The position numbers were made by a program, and so were the translations under genes. Below are positions 17,251 to 25,712 of a DNA stretch of 64,000 nucleotides, in pieces; within the stretch, counting starts at the first letter, position 1, and each line of letters opens with the position of its first letter. Location: assembly GCF_002261185.1 (NCBI RefSeq), contig NZ_NEVQ01000013.1:620001-684000 (forward strand), given 5' to 3'. This DNA is from Bordetella genomosp. 4 (GTDB lineage: Bacteria > Pseudomonadota > Gammaproteobacteria > Burkholderiales > Burkholderiaceae_B). Under the pieces are notes generated by a model. It searched no databases and was not told where the DNA came from. It was given only the letters and a program-made list of their open reading frames with translations.

Positions 17251-18591
17251 TTACGATCGAATCACTCCGCCTGGCGGCACCCCACTGCCCTCTAGCGAAC
17301 TGAAAATCGGTACATTCCGCTGCAGCGCGCGCTCTAAACGAGGTGGTGGCTCCACAAAAGCCCCTGGCTCATTAACCAGATCATTCATCACTCGTCGCAC
17401 GATTTCGCGACAAGCGTACTGCCGCCCTTCCGCATGATAAAACGATCCATGCACCTGAATCGTGGCAGCCAAGGCACTCACTAGCGCATTGCGCAAGGTT
17501 TTATCTACCTTTTGTGGTTTACGCCAAAACAAGTCCAGCGATCCTTGATGCGTCAGACCGGGAATGTCATACACGGCCATCCCCAGTACTTTCACTGGCG
17601 TGCCGGCACGCAAGCTATGTAAACCCACAGTGGAATTAATCGTAATAACTCCGCGGCTACGCCGTATTGTCCGCTTCAAGTCGCATTTGCTGACAGCCAG
17701 AACACGATCGACCACGCCGTGTTTCTTCGCCAAGCGGTCGACCACGCTCTCCCAGCGTTCAATGCCATTATCCAATGGATGCAGCTTCACAATTAGATGG
17801 CCCTCTGAATGCGCATGCTTGGCAAAGGACTCGATCACCTCGGCAATCATGTCGGCCTGATGACGATAGTGCGCATTGGTACGCAATTGGTAATCAGCCT
17901 GAATCTGCAAAGCCAACATCCAATAACGCTTGCGTTCAAGGCGCAGTCGTAACGCTGCGTCGGAACGTTTGCGTTCCGTGAACATCTTGCGTAGCGCGCT
18001 AGGGAGCCAACTTAAGTAGTCCAGCAGCGGGTGATAGTACTTATCCGAGCGGTAAAATGGGTACCCATATGGCACGAGTGCCGTCAACAAGTTATAAACC
18101 ACCTCGTTGGTCGCTTCTTGCGCAAAACGGTGGGTAAAGTGCTCCTTGGGCTGTACAAAGCTGCGCACATTCCGAGCAATCTGCCGGATAGTATCCGCAT
18201 CATTGGGGAAATGTGACAAGGCCCCCATGGCACCGCGCTCAAGGGTCAGCCAGTCGGGCCGCAGATAGCCAAACTCGAGCGCGTAGGTCCGTATGCCCAG
18301 TGACGCCCCTATCTCCCGTGCCACGGCGTGATACGGTAGACGATCTGCGTAGTACAAAATGTCAGTAATTTGGTGGTCAACCAGATACTTTCTTAAAAAG
18401 TCGCCCCACCGGCTGAACCGACCTCGATAGTTGTCTGCCCCGGCCTTGCGCCAGTAAGCCCAGTCCCCCATCGAAAAATTAATGCGGCGCGTAATAGCGC
18501 CTGCCGATTCGAAATGATCGCAGAGCTGACGCCAGAATGTGGAAGGGGGGCCCTGCAAGAACAGGATTCTACGCTGCGTATCAGCTATCAT
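17251..18591 (-). CDS. kpsS: Capsule polysaccharide Kdo-linker transferase KpsS
   Basis: KpsS adds the first Kdo to the lysophosphatidylglycerol anchor of ABC-exported group 2 capsules; KpsC then extends the Kdo linker. The 446-residue product starts ILFLQGPPSTFWRQLCDHFE, contains YYADRLPYHAVAREIGASLG and ALEFGYLRPDWLTLE, and later HLIVKLHPLDNG and INSTVGLHSLRAGTPVKVLG, all features of the KpsS/LipB family. It is longer than a typical KpsS of roughly 390-400 residues; the last 50 residues look non-conserved. It stands apart from the other kps genes, about 29 kb from kpsC, and its downstream side borders IS66 debris, so the left edge of the locus has been rearranged. Confidence 0.9.
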   Translation of the reverse strand: MIADTQRRILFLQGPPSTFWRQLCDHFESAGAITRRINFSMGDWAYWRKAGADNYRGRFSRWGDFLRKYLVDHQITDILYYADRLPYHAVAREIGASLGIRTYALEFGYLRPDWLTLERGAMGALSHFPNDADTIRQIARNVRSFVQPKEHFTHRFAQEATNEVVYNLLTALVPYGYPFYRSDKYYHPLLDYLSWLPSALRKMFTERKRSDAALRLRLERKRYWMLALQIQADYQLRTNAHYRHQADMIAEVIESFAKHAHSEGHLIVKLHPLDNGIERWESVVDRLAKKHGVVDRVLAVSKCDLKRTIRRSRGVITINSTVGLHSLRAGTPVKVLGMAVYDIPGLTHQGSLDLFWRKPQKVDKTLRNALVSALAATIQVHGSFYHAEGRQYACREIVRRVMNDLVNEPGAFVEPPPRLERALQRNVPIFSSLEGSGVPPGGVIRS

Positions 18592-18963
18592 TCGCGACTG
18601 TTAACGGGGCACAAACGCCGACAAGAAAAGCAGATGATTGTACTCGCCCCCACGCCTGACCGCTATCGCCACCATGCCTGCTCCTAAACTGAATATAAGT
18701 ATTTGGAGCGTTACCAATCTTGCGTCCCTAATATTGCGTTGCAATATTTCTTATTTTTCCCCTCCTATTTATGTATCATAAAGTGCTTTGAAGCGTCAGG
18801 TTGCATATGCCGCATAATCACAAACTAAACAAAATAGTTACCTTACCTTTATAGATACAGAGGGCCTACTGTCTTAACCTGTTGTTCCCGCCGCTTCGCT
18901 GACGCCAGAACTTAGCGAGCGTGATCTGATTTACGTTTGCCCCCGCGACTGCAACAAATACCG
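18592..18963. other. Divergent kpsS-pgi intergenic region with a perfect palindrome
   Basis: No gene is seen in this AT-rich 372-base stretch between the starts of kpsS (leftward) and pgi (rightward). It contains AATATTGC-GTT-GCAATATT at 18730-18748, a perfect inverted repeat with eight-base arms followed by a T-rich run. It may be an operator for one or both genes, or an end-of-transcript hairpin. Both promoters must lie here but none is clear enough to mark. Confidence 0.5.
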
Positions 18964-20571
18964 ATGAAAGACTCAGCCTCCACTTTGACCCCTGTTCCCG
19001 TCAGCGATTCGCCTGCCCTACCCTCGATGCCCGAATGGCAAGCTTTTCAAGAGGCGGCCGAGCAAGCAGACCGAAAGGGGGGAACGTTGCGTATCATCGA
19101 AGCCGCCGGTCTCAGCATCGATCTCAGCGCTCAACCCTCCTCAGAGGCATTTACCGAGGCCTCTCATGCACTGCTGCGAGTTCGCAATTTCAAACAAATG
19201 CGCCGCGAATTGCTAGAGGGGGGCATCGTTAACCACACAGAAGATCGCGCTGCGTGGCACTCCATGTTACGTGAGCCCTCTCCTACGCCTGAGGTGGCTC
19301 ATGAGCGAACTCGGCTACTGCAATTTGTACAGCGGGCCGATAACGAACGACGGTGGCGTCATGTATTACATATTGGTATTGGCGGGAGCGACTGGGGTTT
19401 GCGTCTGACCGTCGCTGCTTTCGGCTATACCGGTACATGGCGCGATATCCGTTTCGTGGCCAACATCGACGGTCATGCTATTGAGGGAGGCCTGTCAGGT
19501 CTAAATCCGCATGAAACCGTCGTGGTGATCGCGTCCAAATCGTTCACCACTGCGGAAACACTGGAGAACGCGCAACGTGCGATCGAATGGCTTCGGGCCG
19601 CTGGCGTGAAACATCCCGAACGCCAACTAGTGGCCGTTACTGCTCGACCCACTATAGCTCGCAAATTTGGCGTACCCAAAGACCAGATTTTTCCGTTTTG
19701 GGATTGGGTGGGCGGCCGATTCTCTTTCTGGTCCTCCGTTTGCGTGTCCGCCGCTCTGACCGTAGGTACTGATGTAATGGCCGGTATGCTTGCAGGTGCC
19801 CACGCTATGGACGAGCACTTCCGTACCGCGCCGATCAACCGTAATGCCCCCGTACAGCTCGCCTTGGCTGGCGTAGCCAACCGTAGCGTACTGGGGTTTA
19901 GCTCGCTAAATATTTCAGTCTACGACTCACGGCTCTTCCATTTAGTGCCTTATCTACAGCAATTGGAAATGGAATCGTTAGGCAAGTCTGTCACCTTGGC
20001 AGGCGAGGCGGTAGGTGTCCCCACTGGACCTGCAGTATGGGGAATGCCAGGCACCGATGCCCAACATACTTTCTTCCAATGGTTGCACCAAGGCGACGGT
20101 GCGGCGGTCGATTTCATCGTCTGCCAACAGGCAGACCACCGCTGGCCCGATCACCATCAACAGCTAATTGCCAACTGCTTGGCGCAACGTGAGGCCTTGT
20201 TACGCGGAAAATCCTATGAGGATGTCCTCGCCGAAATGGACAAAAATACCGATCCTGAGTATGCCAAGTGGCTCGCCAAGCACAAAGTTTACCCAGGAGG
20301 CCGGCCTTCTAGCCTGATCGTATTACCACGCCTGAGCCCTTATACGCTGGGTGCATTGATAGCACTATACGAGCACAAGGTGTTTGTACAAGCCCTGATC
20401 TGGGGGATCAATCCTTTCGACCAATGGGGCGTAGAACTGGGAAAAACACTAACCTCCCGAATACGCAAAGATTGGCAGAATATTGCGGATGGCAAGACTG
20501 TCACGAAGATGTCTCATGATGCGTCTACACAGCATTGGTTACAACGGTTCGCGCCCCGCCCCTCACAGTAA
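18964..20571 (+). CDS. pgi: Glucose-6-phosphate isomerase
   Basis: This 535-residue cytosolic enzyme interconverts glucose-6-phosphate and fructose-6-phosphate, feeding the hexose phosphates from which galU and rfbA make nucleotide sugars. Both family signatures are visible: DWVGGRFSFWSS and INPFDQWGVELGK, along with HIGIGGSDWG and the phosphate-binding ASKSFTTAET. The ATG at 18964 is preferred to an in-frame TTG at 18937. It is transcribed away from kpsS and toward the capsule cassette. A pgi placed inside a capsule locus commonly ensures precursor supply, but it may also be the only copy in the genome; this cannot be told here. Confidence 0.95.
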   Translation: MKDSASTLTPVPVSDSPALPSMPEWQAFQEAAEQADRKGGTLRIIEAAGLSIDLSAQPSSEAFTEASHALLRVRNFKQMRRELLEGGIVNHTEDRAAWHSMLREPSPTPEVAHERTRLLQFVQRADNERRWRHVLHIGIGGSDWGLRLTVAAFGYTGTWRDIRFVANIDGHAIEGGLSGLNPHETVVVIASKSFTTAETLENAQRAIEWLRAAGVKHPERQLVAVTARPTIARKFGVPKDQIFPFWDWVGGRFSFWSSVCVSAALTVGTDVMAGMLAGAHAMDEHFRTAPINRNAPVQLALAGVANRSVLGFSSLNISVYDSRLFHLVPYLQQLEMESLGKSVTLAGEAVGVPTGPAVWGMPGTDAQHTFFQWLHQGDGAAVDFIVCQQADHRWPDHHQQLIANCLAQREALLRGKSYEDVLAEMDKNTDPEYAKWLAKHKVYPGGRPSSLIVLPRLSPYTLGALIALYEHKVFVQALIWGINPFDQWGVELGKTLTSRIRKDWQNIADGKTVTKMSHDASTQHWLQRFAPRPSQ

Positions 20572-20623
20572 ATCGCTGGCCGAGATATACTCGTCTGCTG
20601 TCCAACAATAACAAAGCGAACGA

Positions 20624-21547
20624 GTGTCATTGAAATTAAGTGTAGCGGCCATCGTCAAAAATGAAGCCGACTCTTTAGTGGAATGGATTGCCTATCATCG
20701 CGTTGTCGGCGTTGAGTTCTTTTTTATCGCCGACAACGAAAGCAATGATGGCACCAGCGAAATACTGGAAGCACTAGCTGCGCATAGGCTAGTGCAATAC
20801 CTTCGTTTTCCTACCCCAAAAAATGGTAACGCACAAATACCCGCCTATGCGGCCTTATTGGCACGCGCACGCGACCAGTGTGATGTCGTAGCATTTATTG
20901 ACGCAGATGAATACCTGCTTCCCATGGATGGCTCAACCTCTCTCATCCCACTATTGGAACGGTTATTCCGAAATACAAACATCAGCGCTGTAGGCTTGAA
21001 TTGGGCGAACTTTGGATCAGGCGGAGCCTTATTTGCTGAGGAGGGAATGGTTATTGACCGCTTCACGAAACGAGCCAAACACGATTTCGGCGTGCATTAC
21101 CACATCAAAACGTTAGCGCGGCCGGACCGCGTCGTAGGTTTTGCCAATCCCCATTTCGCACTCCTTTCTAATGGCCGATATGTTGATGCCACGGGTATCG
21201 ATATCGTTCCTCACCCAAAGCATGGCAAAGGATTAAGCAGCAATATCATCTGGAGTGGCGCTCGCATTAATCACTATGCCACCAAATCACTAGAGGAGTT
21301 TCTGATCGGCAAAAGCCGCCGTGGCAGTGCTACAAAAAAAACGCGGATCAAACATAAAAAGTATTTCACTAGCCACGATAGAAACGAAGAAGAAGACCTC
21401 ATAGCCACCCAATTTAGCGCAGCAGTCAAGGCGGAATACGAAAGACTCACAAAGTTGATTGAAACAACATTTGATCGTGTAGGGGGACCATTACAGACCC
21501 CCTCTCGTTGGCGAACATTAGCGCAGAGCTTATTGCAAAAAAAATAA
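20624..21547 (+). CDS. Glycosyltransferase, GT-A fold (GT92-like)
   Basis: This 307-residue putative capsule glycosyltransferase has an N-terminal GT-A nucleotide-sugar fold: AAIVKNEADSLVEWIAYHR, FFIADNESNDGTSEI, and the metal-binding DADEYL near residue 90. The later WANFGSGG and INHYATKSLEEFLIGKSRRG are typical of the GT92/DUF23-like group. The start is GTG at 20624; no strong ribosome-binding site is seen. It lies 52 bases after pgi on the same strand and is probably cotranscribed with it. A clear paralogue sits at 43987-44895 at the other end of the glycosyltransferase block. Donor and linkage are unknown. Confidence 0.8.
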   Translation: MSLKLSVAAIVKNEADSLVEWIAYHRVVGVEFFFIADNESNDGTSEILEALAAHRLVQYLRFPTPKNGNAQIPAYAALLARARDQCDVVAFIDADEYLLPMDGSTSLIPLLERLFRNTNISAVGLNWANFGSGGALFAEEGMVIDRFTKRAKHDFGVHYHIKTLARPDRVVGFANPHFALLSNGRYVDATGIDIVPHPKHGKGLSSNIIWSGARINHYATKSLEEFLIGKSRRGSATKKTRIKHKKYFTSHDRNEEEDLIATQFSAAVKAEYERLTKLIETTFDRVGGPLQTPSRWRTLAQSLLQKK

Positions 21548-21602
21548 ACTGGCGGACATGCTCAAACTTAACAGCCTCAACGATTTCTGGGCGATTCGAG
21601 CC

Positions 21603-21869
21603 TTACTTTTGGCTACCGCTCACCCCTTGTTCGAGCAATGATAACTTTTCCAACCGACCTATAATATCGGTGTATAGTCGTACGGCATACGCGCCATCAA
21701 GTCGGGCTCGCTCCAACACCAACTTATTAGCATCTTTGACATTACCCAAAATCAATTCATCAGAAATACTGGTCCGCACACTGCCCAGCAACGTAGCTTT
21801 TACCAACTCTAAAGCTAATTGTTCATTGGAGCGTGCCGCAGCAGCCGTCTTGGAAGTACGAGTCGCCAT
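21603..21869 (-). CDS. Small helical protein matching the C-terminal module of the adjacent glycosyltransferase
   Basis: This is an 88-residue protein not assignable to a named family. From about residue 17 it is clearly homologous to residues 407-468 of the upstream glycosyltransferase, with QLALEL at the start and ERARLDGAYAV, then YT, near the end. The first 16 residues are Ala/Thr-rich and probably flexible. The ATG at 21869 has AGGAA five bases upstream; the longer frame to 21917 is not needed. It is the last gene of the leftward capsule run and starts 44 bases after the glycosyltransferase stop. An adaptor or docking role within the polymerising complex is inference. Confidence 0.65.
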   Translation of the reverse strand: MATRTSKTAAAARSNEQLALELVKATLLGSVRTSISDELILGNVKDANKLVLERARLDGAYAVRLYTDIIGRLEKLSLLEQGVSGSQK

Positions 21870-21913
21870 TTTAATTCCTAATTTAAATTGAAACTGAGAG
21901 AGTACACGAGTTT

Positions 21914-23395
21914 TCAAAAGCTGCGGGGCTCTGCAACCCTTCTGACTACGCCTCGGGTTCCATTTATATTACTATTCGATGAAGATTTGTCTAACTGCAT
22001 CAGAATCTTAGTGTAAATCTGCACAGCGTAGGCTCCATCCAGTCGAGCCCGCTCTGCAACAAGCTCTTCAGCATCGCAGCCGGAATTCAAGATCAACTCA
22101 TCTGCCGCGCCCGTTCGGCTAGGCCCCACGAACGCGGCCGCTATTAGTTCCAGCGCTAACTGTTGTCGGAAATTCAGCAAGGCATCTTCGTTATTATGCA
22201 AGCGCCCTATTATCGCCCCCCGATCATCCAAAACCCGTTGGAATAACGCCGGGGGACGTGATTGTCGTATGATGCAGCCCTCGTAGCTTGCGCGCCGGGC
22301 TCTGGACTCTACCGCAGCCCCATCGTCTCCCTGCGTAATCAACAATTCATCGTAAATCATGCCTAGTGCCTTGCTCACTATGTGCGGATGATACGAATTT
22401 GCTCGAGCAATGTAGTCGTGTGCCATCTTCTTGCGAGTTTTCGGCGACATTTCTACCAAGGTCAACACCGCACGCCGCATATCCTTTGTAGAACGCGGAT
22501 TGAATAATAGATGGTGCGACGACTCGGGAAACAACTCCCTCATTGCTGAAGTATTCGGTGCCACAGTGGGGATCCCTAAGCTTAACGACAGTACGGCCAC
22601 CCCAGACGAAAACACCTTATGATATGGAAGGATTAATCCCGCGTGGGACCGCAACAATTCTGCGACTTGGTTGACAGGGACGGAGCGGAGACTAAGCTTG
22701 ATATCTGGCCGCCTCTCACATTCGGCCACAAGCTCCTCCAAAAAAGAATCCGCTCGAAGAGGTTCGCCACATACGTGTAGGGATAATTGGTGCTCCGACA
22801 TGAACTCCCTGGACAGTTTGCGCACTAGCGCAGGGATCCCCTTGTATTCACGCACCATACCAAAATGCAGGATCGTGCGAGGATGAACGGGTAGTTGTCC
22901 TGCAGATGCGGTAGTTTTCTCGATTGACTCATAGACATTGAAATATGCGGGATGAGGCAAGATCGAGACTTTATTTAAGTCGGTTAATGCAGTTTGGTCT
23001 TGCAATATCGACAACGCAGCCCGATTGTGCACCAAAATACGATGTGACAATAGAGCAAGCTCTCTGCGCAATGAAAGAAGGGTTTGAACGAAGCGCGACT
23101 CATGAGGCTTGATATTATGCAATGTCCATACGACCTTCCCTCCTATAGATATATATCGCTTCAGCATATCGACGTATACACGTTGAGTTTGCAGTGCTTG
23201 AGCGACCGTATTACATTTCACGAAAAGGGCTTCTTCCCAATGAATGTGGTATATCGAGCGCCGAGTTATCAGTTGCTTAGCGATCACTTCGCTTAATGTG
23301 CCGGAAACCAAGTTATACCTTGATTCTATCGCGGTATATAATAGTCTCTGATATGGATTTCTGTAGACTCGCGAGTTAATGACGTCGAGCTGCAT
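21914..23395 (-). CDS. Glycosyltransferase, GT-B fold (GT4-like) with a C-terminal helical module
   Basis: This 493-residue cytosolic or peripheral membrane transferase has an N-terminal half that resembles a Rossmann acceptor domain (IYHIHWEE, VVWTLHNIKPHE) and a second half with the donor-binding pattern of retaining GT4 enzymes (ILHFGMVREYKGIPALV, LILPYHKVFSSGVAVLSLS, IPTVAPNTSAMRELFP). After residue 400 comes an unusual module (about 407-468) that recurs as a free 88-residue protein in the next gene. The last 25 residues are Ser/Asn-rich. The sugar added is not predictable. A 260-base gap separates it from the acyltransferase gene upstream. Confidence 0.82.
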   Translation of the reverse strand: MQLDVINSRVYRNPYQRLLYTAIESRYNLVSGTLSEVIAKQLITRRSIYHIHWEEALFVKCNTVAQALQTQRVYVDMLKRYISIGGKVVWTLHNIKPHESRFVQTLLSLRRELALLSHRILVHNRAALSILQDQTALTDLNKVSILPHPAYFNVYESIEKTTASAGQLPVHPRTILHFGMVREYKGIPALVRKLSREFMSEHQLSLHVCGEPLRADSFLEELVAECERRPDIKLSLRSVPVNQVAELLRSHAGLILPYHKVFSSGVAVLSLSLGIPTVAPNTSAMRELFPESSHHLLFNPRSTKDMRRAVLTLVEMSPKTRKKMAHDYIARANSYHPHIVSKALGMIYDELLITQGDDGAAVESRARRASYEGCIIRQSRPPALFQRVLDDRGAIIGRLHNNEDALLNFRQQLALELIAAAFVGPSRTGAADELILNSGCDAEELVAERARLDGAYAVQIYTKILMQLDKSSSNSNINGTRGVVRRVAEPRSF

Positions 23396-23582
23396 AATGG
23401 AAACTCACACCGAAAAATACAAATACGCCCTGCGGTTAAATCAAATCAATAACTTAGCCTACCGCAGTATTGAGCAAACGACGCGCCAAGGGAACAACGC
23501 CTCTAATTCTCGGAGACTTGGGCGACGAGACCCCCCACATCCATTTTGAGAGCGGTTTAAATACTTTTTTCTTCAAAAGAAC

Positions 23583-23643
23583 CGGCTTAGCTACTGTGCA
23601 ATGTCTCAATGAAAGGTTTTAAGACAATGAATCAGCTAAACCG
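23583..23643 (-). repeat. Nested inverted repeat in the gap after the acyltransferase gene
   Basis: CGGCTTAGCT (23583-23592) pairs with AGCTAAACCG (23634-23643) over ten bases with one wobble. Inside it, TGTCT and AGACA form a second short stem. It begins 13 bases downstream of the acyltransferase stop, so it may end or attenuate transcription within the capsule run. There is no strong T tract. Confidence 0.4.
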
Positions 23644-23655
23644 TGACACTGCCTT

Positions 23656-24444
23656 TCATTCGGAATTCTCTGTCAACTTTATAAAGTCTGGTTTTGGATG
23701 TCCCGAGGAGGCCAGATACTCATAGTAGCTTTGATCTTTAACTGCATTTGCGCTTGTCCAAAAAATATCTTTGCTCGTTACACGACAGGGATTCCCAGCC
23801 GCCGCACAATTGTTCGGTATCCGACCGGACAAAACGCTATACGATCCAATCACCGAGCCCGCTCCTACACGTGCGCCCGTTAATATACGGGTGCCTTGTC
23901 CAAGCCAAACGTGTTTAGAGATAACGACCTCAGCCTTAAATCTTCTCATCCCATCAGCCACGTTATATAGCGCATGTGCGTTCGATGCGTAAATAACGAC
24001 ATCTCGGGAAATGAGGCAGCCACTATCAATGCCAATCCTGCTTTTCTGCGAACATAAAATAGTAAGGCCTCTCACGGACACGGGGGCCTTAATATGTACT
24101 TGGGACCCATTTACACACGCTATGTCAAGCCCGTAGACCCCTTTTAGATTCTCAAGAATAATGGTACTTCCTTTGCCACTAAAATAAACAAATGTCTTCT
24201 TGAGAGACTCCACACTATTCGCGCGTTTGAATATTATTCTATTACCAGACGGCGTAACCACGTGATTCGTAGACAAACTCTCGCAATACTGCTGAATTTC
24301 GTATGCGTTGCCACCAATAAACGCGATATCCGGAAATTTTTCCAAACGAGATTTGGTCAGTAACCGATCAAGCATATAGCCCTTCTGCACGTATCTAGTC
24401 TTACTACATAGACGAAACATAAGGAGAAGCTTCAGCTCCGCCAC
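23656..24444 (-). CDS. Left-handed beta-helix acyltransferase (hexapeptide repeat)
   Basis: This 262-residue protein has a variable N-terminal 80 residues followed by hexapeptide repeats and a typical trimeric acyltransferase end (HVWLGQGTRILTGARVGAGS, IPNNCAAAGNPCRV). An acyl-CoA-dependent sugar O- or N-acetylation of the capsule is the likely function; the catalytic His may be the one in ISKHVWLG or NAHALYN. The GTG at 24444 follows a GAGG box; an ATG nine codons in is the alternative. It starts seven bases after the hydrolase-like gene, so the two are cotranslated and may modify the same residue. Confidence 0.82.
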   Translation of the reverse strand: MAELKLLLMFRLCSKTRYVQKGYMLDRLLTKSRLEKFPDIAFIGGNAYEIQQYCESLSTNHVVTPSGNRIIFKRANSVESLKKTFVYFSGKGSTIILENLKGVYGLDIACVNGSQVHIKAPVSVRGLTILCSQKSRIGIDSGCLISRDVVIYASNAHALYNVADGMRRFKAEVVISKHVWLGQGTRILTGARVGAGSVIGSYSVLSGRIPNNCAAAGNPCRVTSKDIFWTSANAVKDQSYYEYLASSGHPKPDFIKLTENSE

Positions 24445-24451
24445 AAAAGAT

Positions 24452-25483
24452 TTACCTCACCAATTTCTCGCCCTCGTTCCTTTCAATTAAGTCGTTAAGA
24501 TTTTTCTCATATAACACTATATTTCTCAGAATTAATGTCCAGAGATCCCTTGGCGCCGCGCTATGGCCTTTGCCCCAGTCGCCGATAAGCGACAGAAAAT
24601 TTCCTTGTTGGCTAAAGCCCACTTCGTCCGCGACAGTTACCCCTAGCGCCTGCGCAAATAGCCGATAATGCTGCTCATAGTGAAATCGATCGTTTATATT
24701 TTGCATGTATATTATTTTATTGCGCAACCCGCCTTTCCTCGGATCATACATGCGGCATAAGTCTTTTGTAATTCGGCAAGTAACTTCGCTGTCTTTAGCT
24801 GCCGCGCTTATGCTATATACGTTGTAGCAAATACTAAGAAATTTTCGAACCATCGTCTTGTGATACCTCAAAATATTCGTTTGAGGATTACACACGACGG
24901 CTATTGAGCCCGGACACAGTCTAGAAAAAAACAAGCTTGCAAATCCGCCTCCAGAGCCCCCAACGAATACTATCGTGCTAGGCTTAGCAAGGGATATTAT
25001 TTTGTCCAAAATCGCCGGAATTACAATCTTCTGCGTTTCAAAATATTTCGAGCCAGCGTACCATCCCAATTTAAACTTCTCTGAAATGTGCAACGCAGGA
25101 TCACTAATTGACAGTCTAGAGCACTCATCAGAAGGATGTATCCTACTACCCGAGAATATTGGAAATTTTACCGATCTTCGATCCTTCGGGGCGCCATTAA
25201 AATAGATAAAAAGCGGATTTCCGTGTCTTATAGTCGCGTAGATATCAACGAATGTCGGGCCGATTCCAATCTTTGTAAGTCCGTCCTCTAGGTTTACAGC
25301 GCTCTGAAATTGGTCCAGAGTCTCAAAGTTATGCTTTACTCCCCCCCAAACATCCTCGTCGCGCACATCCCAACCAGAAAACGGCCTCTTCACCCCTGTG
25401 TCGATATCCACGGTTCGGCTCAGCGTCTGTGCGGAAACGTTTATAAGTTCGCTCCCCTCGCCTGCAGTAAACTCCCCTGTCAT
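24452..25483 (-). CDS. Alpha/beta-hydrolase-like capsule protein
   Basis: This gene encodes about 343 residues. The centre has FVGGSGGGFASLFFSRLCPG, the nucleophile elbow of an alpha/beta hydrolase, preceded by FIYFNGAPKD, which could hold the oxyanion site. A later region (IYMQNINDRFHYEQHY) may supply the acid, and DWGKGHSAAP near the end contains a His in the right order for a triad. Similar Asp2-like hydrolase folds act as acetyltransferases or esterases in glycan systems. The gene is paired with an acyltransferase seven bases downstream. The ATG at 25483 has a GAAGGTGG box; the frame extends to a TTG at 25546. The exact function is unknown. Confidence 0.65.
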   Translation of the reverse strand: MTGEFTAGEGSELINVSAQTLSRTVDIDTGVKRPFSGWDVRDEDVWGGVKHNFETLDQFQSAVNLEDGLTKIGIGPTFVDIYATIRHGNPLFIYFNGAPKDRRSVKFPIFSGSRIHPSDECSRLSISDPALHISEKFKLGWYAGSKYFETQKIVIPAILDKIISLAKPSTIVFVGGSGGGFASLFFSRLCPGSIAVVCNPQTNILRYHKTMVRKFLSICYNVYSISAAAKDSEVTCRITKDLCRMYDPRKGGLRNKIIYMQNINDRFHYEQHYRLFAQALGVTVADEVGFSQQGNFLSLIGDWGKGHSAAPRDLWTLILRNIVLYEKNLNDLIERNEGEKLVR

Positions 25484-25621
25484 TCCACCTTCATTCCCTG
25501 CTGCGTCGTCTATTAAATCACCTCTTGTCCCCACGCCATTCTCCAAGCAGAGGCCTGATGCTCACATGCGAGGCCATCTCTAACAATCAATAACACAAAT
25601 ACGGAGCCCGATTCTCGGTAT

Positions 25622-25662
25622 ATACAGTGCCAGTACACTATCAACAGTTACTGGCATTGTAT
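25622..25662. repeat. Strong inverted repeat between capsule genes
   Basis: ATACAGTGCCAGTA (25622-25635) and TACTGGCATTGTAT (25649-25662) pair over 14 bases with a single G-T wobble and a 13-base loop. It lies in the 230-base gap between the pyruvyl-transferase fusion gene and the hydrolase-like gene, 51 bases after the stop of the former. It lacks a T tract and may be an RNA-processing, attenuation or protein-binding site. Confidence 0.55.
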
Positions 25663-25712
25663 CAGGAGTCTAAAATAATCCCGCTTCCGAAAATTATTCT
25701 TCGAACCCTAGT

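Noticed and set aside
21547-21602. Terminator between the convergent glycosyltransferase and small-module genes
   Set aside because: No stem of useful length or T tract was found in the 55 bases.
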